Shown here one piece after another: positions 54,001 to 63,080 of a stretch of DNA of 64,000 bases; positions within the stretch are counted from its first letter, which is position 1; each line of letters begins with the position of its first letter. Below the pieces are notes generated by a model that saw only the letters and a program-made list of their open reading frames with translations, made no database searches and was not told where the DNA came from. Made by a program: the position numbers and the translations under genes. The DNA comes from QZLE01 sp033852135 (lineage in GTDB: Bacteria; Pseudomonadota; Gammaproteobacteria; QZLD01). The stretch covers positions 1-64,000 of the forward strand of contig JAWSVB010000028.1 of assembly GCA_033852135.1 (NCBI GenBank), given 5' to 3'.

Positions 54001-55355
54001 ATGCTGATGCAATGCTTTCAGTTGACGCAACAGTAGCTGATGCAGCCGGGAATGTTGCTGAGTCTGGTTTAGCACAAATTACAGTTAAGAATGCTGAAAA
54101 TATTTGGGTTTCTCCTGCTGCATACTCTGATTTTGGTGGAAGCTCTTGGGTAAATACTCCAAATCCAGATTGGTATAAAGCTGATAAATCTGCATCTAAC
54201 TACACTGATTACTATGCTGCAAACAAAGATAAGAACCTTTCTGACCTTAACATGTATCTACATGTTCCAGCGGGTCTAGAGAAAGATCCTGCTATCGTAA
54301 TCGTAATGCACGGTTGTAATCAAGCTGGTTACCAGACACAAGGTGGTCACGCTAAGTCTTACAATAACGATACAGATTGGACTGGATTTGCTGATAAGCA
54401 CAAGTTCATTGCCGTATTCCCTGAAGTTGTTCAAAGAGCAACAATGAGTGATAGCACTGGTAGTGGTGGTAACAAGTTCCGTATCAATGGTGACTTCTCT
54501 TGCTTTGGTTGGGGTGGTTTCTACGGACTAGGTTTAAACCGTGAAGAAGGCGATGCTAAGACAATCATGAATATGGTTGACTGGGTTAAAGCTAAGTACG
54601 ACCTCGACGACGACAGTAAAATCTATGCAACTGGCTTCTCTGCTGGTGGTGGTATGGCTGCTGCTCTAGCTGCTATCTACCCAGATAAGATTGCTGGTGT
54701 ATCTACTAACGCTGGTCTTGGTGCATTCGTAGCAACAGCTGGAGTTCCTGTAGATTCAATTGCACTTAACTCAAACGGTTCTCCTAAAAATCCTGGTGAA
54801 AGTCACCCGATCGTAATGGAGATTCAGTATACAATGGGTGCTACAACAGGCTTTGATCCTAATTCAGTTGGTTGCCAGAAGAGTAGTAGTGGTGAAGCTT
54901 GTATGCATCAAGATTACTACAACCGTACAGCTCAAGAGCTAGGTGATTTTGCAAGAGAATACGGCCTACAAGGTTACACTGGTTCATATCCAAAAGTTAT
55001 TGCTTTCCAGGGTATGTCTGACCAATTCGTTGATGACAGAAATGCTGAGCTGATCGCAAGACAGTTCACTAATCTTCATGGCGTAGATATGGTTGCTGAC
55101 GGTGCTGGTTCAATCAATGGTACTAGCAAACATGCCTATAAAGAGTATCAAAATGCTGCTGGTGAAGCTGTAGTGGCGACTGTAGAAGTTCCTTCAATGT
55201 GTCATGCAGTAGTTGTTGATCCAGGCACAGCTGCAAACCAAGGTGGTAAATCAACACAAGGTCTTGGTGGTTGTTCTAAATTCTCTAAGTACTCAACAGA
55301 TGGTGATGTATATCACGTATATGAATCTGCTAAGTTCTGGGGTCTAGTAGACTAA
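51045..55355 (+). CDS. Secreted tandem PHB-depolymerase-type esterase, 1436 residues
   Basis: Extracellular multidomain protein. A signal peptide (to about residue 22, AQA) leads into a first esterase-PHB domain with lipase box GLSAG (Ser159). A region of three 16-residue EDLNNNGICDxDEEPC repeats (about 471-520, Ca-binding DxNxNG type) follows, then Ig-like beta domains, a GTFYEHWSAGR segment (about 720) like depolymerase/chitinase accessory domains, further Ig-like domains, and a second esterase-PHB domain with VMHGCNQ and GFSAG (Ser1199), Asp in GMSDQF and His in SMCHAVV. In the first domain the usual HGC oxyanion motif reads LVGCGQ, so it may be weakened. AGGAGGAG precedes the ATG. Polyester or related substrate is inferred. 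Confidence 0.85.
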   Translation: MKLIKLLGGSLAACAIVSTAQAGQWTEGSIAGFDHAFTYVPDTYAPRAADGSKDKRSLVIHLVGCGQVAEQAKTAGGWEMAAEAYGMIVVIPDPMKAVHPNKAATKVECFDYGYNSEFSMKTLPTKSYKDHAAIIAAPAKMQQVYSEIDLDQVYVTGLSAGAAVAMEVACMAPDVFAGVGEAAGPAWDTRQQQAVAAVNGGGMVSKQTDPASMKSVCEGWAGSNKAKMKEQVWAIVSDDNFLPIGGLGQDEWMNYTFTIFNDGSVWDGDKFTPTAYHRFVKEVMEDLILDGSGTKTEEVLTSSEEHGQGSGCSAEAANFEWEGLTDGAYGVDYSSVQCLPKDYVRRDWEAKAEIWKSSTGHKQLVRIQQDTLKHSWPIGSENRANFMECIGPNGMNADITVDQIYNPENANYSYMKDSDGMWKAAVVKDLPNGAIGCIYFNPVSINFPMYLGKLWNNNNPKLGAAIEDGQCEDLNNNGICDKDEEPCEDLNNNGICDIDEEPCEDLNNNGICDKDEDLDDKEPELSPLQISIEADLTVVIQGKVTIGDAELTSATLDIAATSGGAAYGPFALDVEADGTFIIALGGLPEATYTATVNVIDANDATDSEEKTFTVGEIDNIAPVVASITATAGEECVTFAGTATDADGSVVGVDLRIKGVGTKAATVSGSSFSYDLCDLEAGTYSATAIATDNGGLQSEKSAVATDTIEGSDDGGEAESVTGTFYEHWSAGRITGSMWAPTAQYTELKNKHCATSWFTMFCTTAITLNKCPDDTEWTESAVTCGGGVVAKKADIATQGGDLGTVNANTSFVIQPTVVNNGPDAAGAVSLEIAIPAGITVNAAAINGDCEVTTGAIECALGTIANGASKSIAIPAISSVNGGYIVALSATTAQKDENGSNDASEISLIVGKIEVDEESPVVSSIVLTPANEVEEGEAVKVTVAVTDNKGVTSGSVNSVSGSSLCTLALKSGTNTNGTFECSFTAPQVDADAMLSVDATVADAAGNVAESGLAQITVKNAENIWVSPAAYSDFGGSSWVNTPNPDWYKADKSASNYTDYYAANKDKNLSDLNMYLHVPAGLEKDPAIVIVMHGCNQAGYQTQGGHAKSYNNDTDWTGFADKHKFIAVFPEVVQRATMSDSTGSGGNKFRINGDFSCFGWGGFYGLGLNREEGDAKTIMNMVDWVKAKYDLDDDSKIYATGFSAGGGMAAALAAIYPDKIAGVSTNAGLGAFVATAGVPVDSIALNSNGSPKNPGESHPIVMEIQYTMGATTGFDPNSVGCQKSSSGEACMHQDYYNRTAQELGDFAREYGLQGYTGSYPKVIAFQGMSDQFVDDRNAELIARQFTNLHGVDMVADGAGSINGTSKHAYKEYQNAAGEAVVATVEVPSMCHAVVVDPGTAANQGGKSTQGLGGCSKFSKYSTDGDVYHVYESAKFWGLVD
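52456..52598 (+). repeat. Three 48-bp tandem repeats (Ca-binding type) inside the depolymerase gene
   Basis: Units of 48 bases encode EDLNNNGICDKDEEPC, EDLNNNGICDIDEEPC and EDLNNNGICDKDEDLD. The DxNxNG pattern resembles thrombospondin type 3 / EF-hand-like loops. They form the linker between the first esterase domain and the Ig-like region. Confidence 0.8.
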
Positions 55356-55377
55356 TCTCAGCTAATTAAGTGAGTTT

Positions 55378-55404
55378 AAAAAGGGAGCTTCGGCTCCCTT
55401 TTTT
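55378..55404 (+). terminator. Terminator after the depolymerase gene
   Basis: GGGAGC-TTCG-GCTCCC with A5 and T6 flanks, 22 bases after the stop. A UUCG tetraloop makes it strong. Confidence 0.95.
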
Positions 55405-55647
55405 ATTATGTTTGTTATACAGATATAAATTGTTAAGTGCGTTTTACACAATATTCTGCTGCTGGTTAAAGGTGATAAATGGTTAATCTCTATTTTTTTT
55501 ATAGCTTTAGTCTAGCGCTTATAATCACCATACTTTTCAAAATCACAGCCTATTATCATTGAGCTGTTCGTAACTGTAGAATTAGTTGCAATTGTGGAGG
55601 GGAGCAGAGGGATCTTGGTAGTTATATAAACTGAATTTACCATGTAT
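55405..55647. other. Intergenic region between two convergent terminators
   Basis: 243 bases with no open frame, promoter or repeat that I can support. Confidence 0.5.
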
Positions 55648-55677
55648 AAAAAAACCTCGCCGAAGCGAGGTTTTTTA
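55648..55677 (-). terminator. Terminator of the PEP carboxykinase gene
   Basis: CCTCGC-CGAA-GCGAGG hairpin with A7 on the left and T6 on the right; on the minus strand the A7 becomes the T tract. It lies 24 bases past the pckG stop and is bidirectional. Confidence 0.92.
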
Positions 55678-55700
55678 AATAACTAAATTATGAAGTTAAA

Positions 55701-57521
55701 TTAGCAAGCAGCTTCTGCACAGCTAAGTTCAGCTTCAAGTCTAGTCTGGATACCATCTAACTCATCGATAAGCTCTTTAGGCATACGGTCGCCGAATTGC
55801 TCCAGATGCTCGCGCATAGAAGGTATTTCAGCTAACCATGCTTCAGGGTCAATGCTAAGAAGTTCATCAAGGTCTGCAGGTGAAATTTCTAAGCCATCAA
55901 GGTCAAGAGAATCTTTTGTTGGAAGGAAGCCAACAGGAGTTTCAATTGCTTCAGCGCCAGCGCCACATCTCTCAAATACCCATTTAAGAACGCGGCTATT
56001 TTCACCAAATCCAGGCCAGATAAATTTGCCAGCACCATTTTTTCTGAACCAGTTAACATAGAAAACTTTAGGCATTTTTGCGCCTTCAGTTTGGCCAACT
56101 TTTAACCAATGAGCAAAGTAGTCGCCCATGTTATAACCACAGAATGGAAGCATCGCCATTGGATCACGTCTTAATTCACCAACTGCACCGTCAGCAGCAG
56201 CTGTTTTTTCACTAGCGATAACAGAACCCATAAAGGTTCCATGTTGCCAGCTGAATGCCTCATGGATTAGAGGTACGTTAGTTGCTCGTCTTCCACCCAC
56301 TAGGATCGCATCAATTGGTACACCCTTAGGGTCTTCCCATTCAGGAGCAATAACTGGACACTGGCTAGCAGGTGCAGTAAATCTTGCATTTGGATGTGCA
56401 GCTGGAACACCTGATTCTGGGGTCCATGCATTCTTTTTCCAGTCAATTAGATTTGCTGGGAGTTCATTGGTCATCTCTTCCCACCATACGTCACCATCTT
56501 CAGTAAGTGCTACGTTGGTGAAAATACAGTTTTCTTGGATAGAACCCATTGCGTGTGGATTTGTATCCCAGCTAGTGTTTGGAGCAACACCGAAGAAGCC
56601 TGCTTCTGGGTTAATTGCGTATAGACGACCATCTTCACCAAACTTTAACCAAGCGATGTCATCACCAATAGTTTCAACTTTCCACCCAGGAAGAGTTGGT
56701 TTAAGCATTGCAAGGTTGGTTTTACCACATGCGCTTGGGAATGCTCCGCACACATACTTTGCTTCGCCTTCTGGACTGGTTAATTTAAGGATAAGCATGT
56801 GCTCAGCCATGCTTCCCTCATCACGAGCAACTACAGATGCAATACGTAGAGCTAAACACTTCTTACCAAGTAAAGCATTGCCGCCGTAGCCAGAACCAAA
56901 TGACCAGATTTCACGAGTTTCTGGGTAGTGAACGATATAGCGGTTATCAGGATCACAAGGCCAAGTTTTGTCTTCACGGTTAACTAGTGGGTAGCCAACA
57001 GTGTGAACGCACGGGATAAATTCACCATCTTCACCCAAAATATCTAAAGCTGCTTTACCCATACGAGTCATGATACGCATATTAGCAACAACATATGGAG
57101 AGTCAGAGATCTCTACACCGATTTTTGATTTGTCACTTCCAAGAGGTCCCATTGAAAAAGGGATTACGTACATAGTACGTCCTTGCATACATCCTTGGAA
57201 TAGATCTTTAAGCTTTGCGCGCATCTCTGCAGGTGCAAACCAGTTATTATTTGGTCCAGCATCAACCTCTTTTTCAGAGCAGATATAGGTGCGACCTTCA
57301 ACTCTAGCTACATCAGCTGGATCTGACTTAACTAAGATGCTGTTAGGCTTTTTCTCATCACTTAGTTTAATAGCGGTTCCAGACTCAATCATCAGTTTGA
57401 TCATCTGGTCATACTCTTCTTGTGAACCATCACACCATTGGATGTTATCTGGTTTACAAAGTGCTGCGATTTCTTCAACCCAAGAGAGGAGTTTTTTGTT
57501 CTGTGTCATATCAATAGCCAT
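55701..57521 (-). CDS. pckG: Phosphoenolpyruvate carboxykinase (GTP)
   Basis: Converts oxaloacetate and GTP to phosphoenolpyruvate (gluconeogenesis). 606 aa, the length of the GTP-dependent class; the P-loop reads FPSACGKTNLAML, the GTP-type sequence with the hyper-reactive Cys, rather than the ATP-type GTGKTTL. Other conserved blocks: MGPLGSDKSKIGVEISDSPYVV and FGSGYGGNALLGKKCLALR. ATP-type PckA is commoner in gammaproteobacteria, so the GTP type is mildly notable. No clear ribosome binding site for the first ATG; an in-frame ATG is four codons later. Confidence 0.95.
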   Translation of the reverse strand: MAIDMTQNKKLLSWVEEIAALCKPDNIQWCDGSQEEYDQMIKLMIESGTAIKLSDEKKPNSILVKSDPADVARVEGRTYICSEKEVDAGPNNNWFAPAEMRAKLKDLFQGCMQGRTMYVIPFSMGPLGSDKSKIGVEISDSPYVVANMRIMTRMGKAALDILGEDGEFIPCVHTVGYPLVNREDKTWPCDPDNRYIVHYPETREIWSFGSGYGGNALLGKKCLALRIASVVARDEGSMAEHMLILKLTSPEGEAKYVCGAFPSACGKTNLAMLKPTLPGWKVETIGDDIAWLKFGEDGRLYAINPEAGFFGVAPNTSWDTNPHAMGSIQENCIFTNVALTEDGDVWWEEMTNELPANLIDWKKNAWTPESGVPAAHPNARFTAPASQCPVIAPEWEDPKGVPIDAILVGGRRATNVPLIHEAFSWQHGTFMGSVIASEKTAAADGAVGELRRDPMAMLPFCGYNMGDYFAHWLKVGQTEGAKMPKVFYVNWFRKNGAGKFIWPGFGENSRVLKWVFERCGAGAEAIETPVGFLPTKDSLDLDGLEISPADLDELLSIDPEAWLAEIPSMREHLEQFGDRMPKELIDELDGIQTRLEAELSCAEAAC

Positions 57522-57741
57522 ATGTTAAATTAAGTTAAAATAAAGTGCTCAGAGGATATTTTGCGCTGATTGAAACATCCTGTTTTATTCTGCTTTATTC
57601 CCAAAAAAAGGAGATGTTATTCTAAACTACTTATCAGTAATTTCCAGAGGTTAGCGTAAATATTACAAAAAAATTACCATGATATGGAGTTTGCAATAAA
57701 AATGTATGAAGCAGTTGCGATTCGTACAGAGTAAATTTGGG

Positions 57742-58365
57742 CTACAGATGCTTTTCACATATGTCAGATAGTAGACACTTGTCGCATTTTGGAGACCTTG
57801 CTGTGCACACATATCTGCCATGAAGTAGTAGCCAATGATGCGCATTTAATAGAAATTCATCTGGGGTTATTCGCAGTAACTCTTTTTCTACAGCAAGTTC
57901 ATTTTTTCCTGGCGCGATTCCTGTTCTATTTGCGACGCGGAATATGTGTGTGTCTACTGCAATAGTAGGTTGCTGGAAATAGATGTTGAGCACAACATTT
58001 GCTGTTTTACGGCCAACTCCATGAAGCTTTTCTAAATCACCCCTGTTATCTGGAACTTCAGAATTATATTCATCGACTAGTATTTGGCAGGTTTTTATAA
58101 TGTTTTTAGCTTTGCTGCGGAATAAGCCAATGCTCTTAATGTGTTCCTCAAGTTGGTCTTGCCCAAGTTTGAGTAGAGCTTCAGGGGTGTTTGCAATTGG
58201 GAATAAAACTCTCGTGACTTTATTAACACTAATGTCAGTAGCTTGTGCAGAAAGGATAACTGCAATAAGCAATTCAAATGCGGAAGAGTAATTGAGTTCA
58301 GGTTCAGGAGAGGGGGTGGCAGCGCGCAGGCGTTGATAGATAAGCCTGCGCGTTTCTTGCTTCAC
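57742..58365 (-). CDS. nth: Endonuclease III
   Basis: Bifunctional DNA glycosylase/AP lyase for oxidised pyrimidines, 207 aa. The helix-hairpin-helix LHGVGRKTANVVL holds the catalytic Lys, VDTHIFRVANR the catalytic Asp, and the C-terminus carries the 4Fe-4S ligands in CTARSPKCDKCLLSDIC (C-x6-C-x2-C-x5-C). It is the last gene of the rnf operon, ten bases after rnfE, the order also found in E. coli. Confidence 0.97.
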   Translation of the reverse strand: MKQETRRLIYQRLRAATPSPEPELNYSSAFELLIAVILSAQATDISVNKVTRVLFPIANTPEALLKLGQDQLEEHIKSIGLFRSKAKNIIKTCQILVDEYNSEVPDNRGDLEKLHGVGRKTANVVLNIYFQQPTIAVDTHIFRVANRTGIAPGKNELAVEKELLRITPDEFLLNAHHWLLLHGRYVCTARSPKCDKCLLSDICEKHL

Positions 58366-58375
58366 GATAGTGTTA

Positions 58376-59023
58376 CTATTTGGCGCTGGATCTATGGTCG
58401 ATAATGTTCTTACCAGCTAGAAGTAGGCCAAGGCCTATAAATGCTCCAGGAGGAAGAATAGCAAGTAGGAAACCCTTATAATCAGAGATCACAACAATTT
58501 TCAGTCCTCTTGCAGCTTCACCAAACATAAGGTGCATGCCGTCGAACAAAGTACCATTACCAATAAGCTCGCGCAGTGCACCAAGGGCGCAAAGAACAAT
58601 AGTAAAACCAATTCCACACATCAGTCCATCAACTATTGCAGCAACAGGACCATTCTTAGATGCAAAGGCTTCAGCACGACCAAGAATAACGCAGTTGGTA
58701 ACAATCAATGGAAGGAAAATACCAAGTACAAGGTAAAGATCATATGCATATGCCTTAACAGACAGCTCAATAGCTGTAACAACCGAGGCAATAACAATAA
58801 TATATACTGGAATTCTGATCTCTGACTTAACGAAATTACGTATAAGAGAAATAATTAAGTTAGAAAGTACTAGAGTAGCAGTGGTCGCCATAGAAAGGCC
58901 AAGAGCGTTAACTACTGATGCAGTAACCGCAAGTGCAGGACAAAGACCAAGGATCTGTACTAATACAGGGTTGTTTTTCCACAGGCCATTGATAGATATT
59001 TCTGAAAGACTTACTTTTGCCAT
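58376..59023 (-). CDS. rnfE: RnfE, electron transport complex membrane subunit
   Basis: Polytopic inner-membrane subunit of the Rnf complex, 215 aa, six helices. Conserved segments: NPVLVQILGLCPALAVTASV near the N-terminus and LPLIVTNCVILGRAEAFASKN in the middle, whose two Cys (in GLCP and TNC) are thought to hold an iron-sulfur centre between RnfA and RnfE. Its C-terminus is followed by nth. Confidence 0.96.
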   Translation of the reverse strand: MAKVSLSEISINGLWKNNPVLVQILGLCPALAVTASVVNALGLSMATTATLVLSNLIISLIRNFVKSEIRIPVYIIVIASVVTAIELSVKAYAYDLYLVLGIFLPLIVTNCVILGRAEAFASKNGPVAAIVDGLMCGIGFTIVLCALGALRELIGNGTLFDGMHLMFGEAARGLKIVVISDYKGFLLAILPPGAFIGLGLLLAGKNIIDHRSSAK

Positions 59024-59034
59024 TGTCTTAACTC

Positions 59035-59661
59035 CTAAATCTTGTCACTAGGTTTAGAAAAGATAGAATCGCTGTTGTCTTTGAAATAAACCAGCGTGGT
59101 TCTAATAGATTTTACTACTGCTCTTGGAGTGATGGTAGCGCCAGAAAACTGGTCAAATATACCGCCATCTTTTTTTACATTCCAACCCTCAAGATTTGGT
59201 TCGCCTAAACTTTTTCCTGTAAAACCAAGGATCCAATCATCTTTGCTGGTCTCGATTTTGTCGCCAAGGCCAGGAGTCTCTGCATGAGAAATTGTACGTA
59301 CACCTGCAAGAGTTCCATCACTGTTGATGCCAATAAGTAGCTTAATCGCGCCGCCATAACCTTCAGGAGCTTCTGTAGTAATAACGGCAGCAACAGGGGT
59401 ATCACCTTTGCGTGCACGGTAAACTGTTACAGGATTAGGGGTGCCAAGTTTAGCTGGATCAGAGATGCTGATTTTGTCTGTGGTTATGTCATTGTCATAA
59501 CTATCAGCAGGTAAAACTTCGCCAATACTGTTAACTAATACGCCTTTCTCATTTGCTTTAATTTGTTCGGTAGTGGCAGCACTAGTATATGCAACCAGGC
59601 CAGTACCAATAACTGAGTAGAGTGTAAGTAGCAGTGATGCGGTAATCATTTGTTTAATCAT
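59035..59661 (-). CDS. rnfG: RnfG, FMN-binding subunit
   Basis: 208 aa with one N-terminal membrane helix and a periplasmic FMN-binding domain. FMN attaches by a phosphoester to the Thr in the SGATITPRAV motif (about residue 175), which is intact. HAETPGLGDKIE is the other conserved block. Lies between rnfD and rnfE. Confidence 0.96.
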   Translation of the reverse strand: MIKQMITASLLLTLYSVIGTGLVAYTSAATTEQIKANEKGVLVNSIGEVLPADSYDNDITTDKISISDPAKLGTPNPVTVYRARKGDTPVAAVITTEAPEGYGGAIKLLIGINSDGTLAGVRTISHAETPGLGDKIETSKDDWILGFTGKSLGEPNLEGWNVKKDGGIFDQFSGATITPRAVVKSIRTTLVYFKDNSDSIFSKPSDKI

Positions 59662-59662
59662 T

Positions 59663-60718
59663 TTACTTAGCTCCTTTTTTTGCGCCGTAGATCGCTGGAA
59701 CGGTGAATCTGTCGATATAAGGTGCAGACAGGTTCATAAGTAGAACTGCAAAAGCGATACCGTCAGGGTATCCGCCCCAAGTTCTAATAATATAGGTTAG
59801 TGAGCCAGCTCCAATACCAAATATTAATCTACCCTTGGTTGATGTACATGAGGTGACAGGGTCTGTAGCGATAAAGAACGCTCCAAGCATTACCCCTCCA
59901 CTTGTAATGTGAATCAGTGGGTTTACTGCAGTTTCAGGGTTGATGGCATAAACAATAGATGCAAGAACAATCATTGATCCTAGCATTCCAACTGGGATGT
60001 GCCATGTGATAACTTTTTTCCAGATCATGTAGATGCCGCCGAATAGAAGGGCAATATTAACCCATTCCCATCCTTTTCCAGAAAAGGTTCCCCACATCTC
60101 TGGGTCGCTTTTAACAATAGCACTCACATCTAATCCAAGTTTTAGTTGACCTTTTAAGTAGTCAAGCGGGCTAGCATGAGTTAATAAATCAAGGGAAGTG
60201 GTATCAGGTATTTTATCCAAAAACACTACGCCAAGAGTTTGCGCAAAACTTAATTTGTCAGGAGATACTGGCCCAAGCCAGTCAGGAGAGACCCATTGGC
60301 TCATCTCTTTAGGGAAAGATATGAGTAGCACAACATAGCCTATCGCAGCAGGGTTAAATGGATTATATCCCAATCCACCATATAGATGTTTAGCAATCAC
60401 GATCGCCATGAATACACCTACTACAGGTAGCCACCAAGCTGAAAGTTGTGGGATGGCTATACCTAGAAGTGTTGCAGTAACAATTGCGCTTCCATCACAA
60501 AGGTATTTTGGTAGCGCATGTCGTCTTAGCTTAAGCGCTATTGTTTCAAAGAATAGTGCCGCTGTAATCGCAATCGCAATATTTGTCAGCACGCCCCAAC
60601 CGAAGAAATAGGTTGCAGCAATTATTCCAGGTATCAAGCCGTAAACGACTTTAAACATGTATTTCGAAGTTGTATTTGGCCCTCTTAGATGAGGAGCCGC
60701 TATCATTTGAAAAGCCAT
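59663..60718 (-). CDS. rnfD: RnfD, FMN-binding membrane subunit
   Basis: 351 aa, polytopic (about nine or ten helices). The covalent FMN site is FIATDPVTSCTSKGRLIFG. The N-terminus MAFQMIAAPHLRGPNTTSKYM and GGLGYNPFNPAAIGYVVLLIS are family hallmarks. One base separates it from rnfG. Confidence 0.96.
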   Translation of the reverse strand: MAFQMIAAPHLRGPNTTSKYMFKVVYGLIPGIIAATYFFGWGVLTNIAIAITAALFFETIALKLRRHALPKYLCDGSAIVTATLLGIAIPQLSAWWLPVVGVFMAIVIAKHLYGGLGYNPFNPAAIGYVVLLISFPKEMSQWVSPDWLGPVSPDKLSFAQTLGVVFLDKIPDTTSLDLLTHASPLDYLKGQLKLGLDVSAIVKSDPEMWGTFSGKGWEWVNIALLFGGIYMIWKKVITWHIPVGMLGSMIVLASIVYAINPETAVNPLIHITSGGVMLGAFFIATDPVTSCTSTKGRLIFGIGAGSLTYIIRTWGGYPDGIAFAVLLMNLSAPYIDRFTVPAIYGAKKGAK

Positions 60719-60806
60719 AGTAATAGACCTATGTTGTTACCTTTAAATTTTAAATCCAATCATTGACTGAGATTTCCAAGTATTCACGCTTTAGCAAAGC
60801 TAAGAG

Positions 60807-62480
60807 TTACTTTTTCAGTAACTCTTTTGCCTTAGCAAGAGCTTCTTTAACAGGAGCAGTTGTTGGTTCAATAGCAACATCACTTGACGCCGATGCAGGA
60901 GAACATTTAGCTCCCCACATCTCTTGCAATTGCTCCCTAGCTTTTGCCATAGCATCTTTCATCTCTTGGTTCATTGCTTCAAGTTGCGCCGAGGCCGTAG
61001 CTTTTGCGGCAGGCTTTGCTTTTGCTGTACCGCCAGCCGCTTTCTTAGCAGCTTTTTTTGCCGCTTTCTCAGCAGCCTCTTTTGCTAAACGGGCTTGTTT
61101 GCGTTCGCCACGAGCCGATGATCTTGTGGCTTTTCTTTGCTCTTCACGTTCATTACGAACGCTATTTTTTGCAAAGGTTATGCACTGAACCAGTGGGATC
61201 TTGCTTGGGCAGACAAATGAGCAGCAACCGCATTCGATACAGTCAAACAGGCTAAGGTCATTGCATTTGTCCATCTCGCCAGAGCGAGCATACCAATATA
61301 ACTGCTGTGGAAGCAGTGTGGTTGGGCATGCATTTGCACAAGAGCCACATCTAACGCATGGCATTGAATCTTGAGGTCCGGCAAATTCACCTTTTGCTCC
61401 GCAAAGGATAGCGTTGATTCTTTTTACTAGTGGCACCTCATCATTCATTAGCGCGCCACCCATCATTGGGCCGCCGGCTATAAGGTATTCGAAATCATCG
61501 GTGTATCCACCGCATTGTTCTACGATCTCTTTAATTGGAGTTCCAATTAAAACCTCGATATTACAAGGTTCATTTATGCCAGCTCCAGAAACTGTTACCA
61601 AGCGTGAGATGATTGGTTTGCCAAGAATGATTGCATCATGAATCGCTGCAGCGGTCCCAACATTGTGCACAACCATGCCAATGTTAAGAGGAAGACCACC
61701 ACTTGGGACCTCTTTACCTGTTAGGATTTTAATCAGCTGCTTTTCACCACCAGTTGGATAAACAGTTGGTGTTATAACCACTTTAATATTTGTTATGTTC
61801 TCTTTGGCGATATACTTTTCAAGAGCTTGAGCTGCTTCTGGTTTGTTGTCTTCAAGTCCGATTAAACACTCTTTTGCTTGTAAGGAGTGCAACATCACTT
61901 GAATACCAGAGATAACATCGTGTGGACGATCACGCATAAGCATGTCATCACATGTGATGTAAGGCTCGCATTCAGCAGCATTGATAATTAGCTTATCAAC
62001 TTTTGCGCCGCCGCCAGGAATCTTTACGTGAGAAGGGAAGGTTGCACCACCAAGACCAACAATACCTGCTAGACGTATTTTCTCTTGGATAGTTGCCTGG
62101 TCAAGTGTATGAAAATCTTTAACTGGAGGGTCAAGTTCAATCCATTCATCTTTGCCATCAGTTTCAATAACAATACATTCACCCATAGCACCACCAGAAG
62201 CTGGTACAGGTCTATCGCCAATAGCGATAACTTTGCCTGATGTAGATGCATGGATAGGAGCAGATACAAACTCTACAGCTCGTCCAATCTTTTGCCCTTT
62301 TAAAACCTTATCTCCAACACTAACCATTGGGATTGCAGGTTTACCGATATGTTGATGTAAAGGGATTACAATATATCTTGGTACTACAGCAGTTCTGACT
62401 GAGGCTGAATTAGAAAGCGACTTTCTGTGCGGTATGCTTTTTAGACCGCCATGATATTTCCACAGTTTCTGTGTTGTCAT
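60807..62480 (-). CDS. rnfC: RnfC, NADH/ferredoxin-linked iron-sulfur subunit
   Basis: About 557 aa. The flavin/NADH-binding region (Complex I 51-kDa-like; GLGGATFPSHVKIPGG) is followed by two 4Fe-4S clusters with CVRCGSCANACP and CIECGCCSFVCP. The C-terminal 110 residues are an Ala/Lys-rich low-complexity helix (AKKAAKKAAGGTAKAKPAAKA), variable in the family. The frame opens at 62516, but the ATG at 62480 overlaps the rnfB stop by ATGA. An 88-base gap separates it from rnfD. Confidence 0.96.
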   Translation of the reverse strand: MTTQKLWKYHGGLKSIPHRKSLSNSASVRTAVVPRYIVIPLHQHIGKPAIPMVSVGDKVLKGQKIGRAVEFVSAPIHASTSGKVIAIGDRPVPASGGAMGECIVIETDGKDEWIELDPPVKDFHTLDQATIQEKIRLAGIVGLGGATFPSHVKIPGGGAKVDKLIINAAECEPYITCDDMLMRDRPHDVISGIQVMLHSLQAKECLIGLEDNKPEAAQALEKYIAKENITNIKVVITPTVYPTGGEKQLIKILTGKEVPSGGLPLNIGMVVHNVGTAAAIHDAIILGKPIISRLVTVSGAGINEPCNIEVLIGTPIKEIVEQCGGYTDDFEYLIAGGPMMGGALMNDEVPLVKRINAILCGAKGEFAGPQDSMPCVRCGSCANACPTTLLPQQLYWYARSGEMDKCNDLSLFDCIECGCCSFVCPSKIPLVQCITFAKNSVRNEREEQRKATRSSARGERKQARLAKEAAEKAAKKAAKKAAGGTAKAKPAAKATASAQLEAMNQEMKDAMAKAREQLQEMWGAKCSPASASSDVAIEPTTAPVKEALAKAKELLKK

Positions 62481-63031
62481 ACTGTAGCCCCCTCGTGATT
62501 TCGTGGTAATGGCCACACAGGCTCATTCTGACTTATCATAGGTTTCATAGAGATACACTCCATAGGACAAGGTTTTATGCAGGCCTTACATGAGATGCAG
62601 TCTTCTTTTACGACTACGTGAAGCTGGCCAGCCATTCCGATAATTGCATCTACAGGACATGCTTTATGGCATATGTTGCAACCGATGCAGTCTTTTTCAT
62701 CAACTTCAGCGACAAGAACTGCGTTAGCGTCATCATCACCAGTTGGGTCAGCCATTTCAACAGGTTCAACTTCCATGATTTCAGCTATTTCTAGCATCAC
62801 TGGTTGACCACCTGGAGGACATAGGTTAATTGCTGCCCCTTCTTCAACTACCGCTTGGGCATAAGCTCCGCAACCAGCCATGCCGCATTGACCACAGTTT
62901 GATCCTGGAAGTGCGTCATTAACTTTGTCGGTTCGTGGATCGCCATCAACTTTGAATTTTATTGCTGAATACCCAAGCAGCAGGCCAAATAGTGCTGCAA
63001 GTATTCCGAGAGTTAGTATTGCTGTAAACAT
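62477..63031 (-). CDS. rnfB: RnfB, ferredoxin-type subunit
   Basis: 184 aa. An N-terminal membrane helix, then the [4Fe-4S] Fe-S domain CGQCGMAGCGAYAQAV (with a further Cys in LCPPGG) and two ferredoxin motifs, CIGCNICHKACP and CISCKACIKPCP. Receives electrons from ferredoxin. It is coupled to rnfC by a 4-base overlap. Confidence 0.96.
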   Translation of the reverse strand: MFTAILTLGILAALFGLLLGYSAIKFKVDGDPRTDKVNDALPGSNCGQCGMAGCGAYAQAVVEEGAAINLCPPGGQPVMLEIAEIMEVEPVEMADPTGDDDANAVLVAEVDEKDCIGCNICHKACPVDAIIGMAGQLHVVVKEDCISCKACIKPCPMECISMKPMISQNEPVWPLPRNHEGATV

Positions 63032-63080
63032 ATCAGTATCTTAGCTCCTTCGTATGGTGAGGATTGTTATCTTGGCAGGA

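Noticed and set aside
62152..62355. Plus-strand frame antisense to rnfC
   Set aside because: Shadow of a conserved gene; no ribosome binding site or family match.
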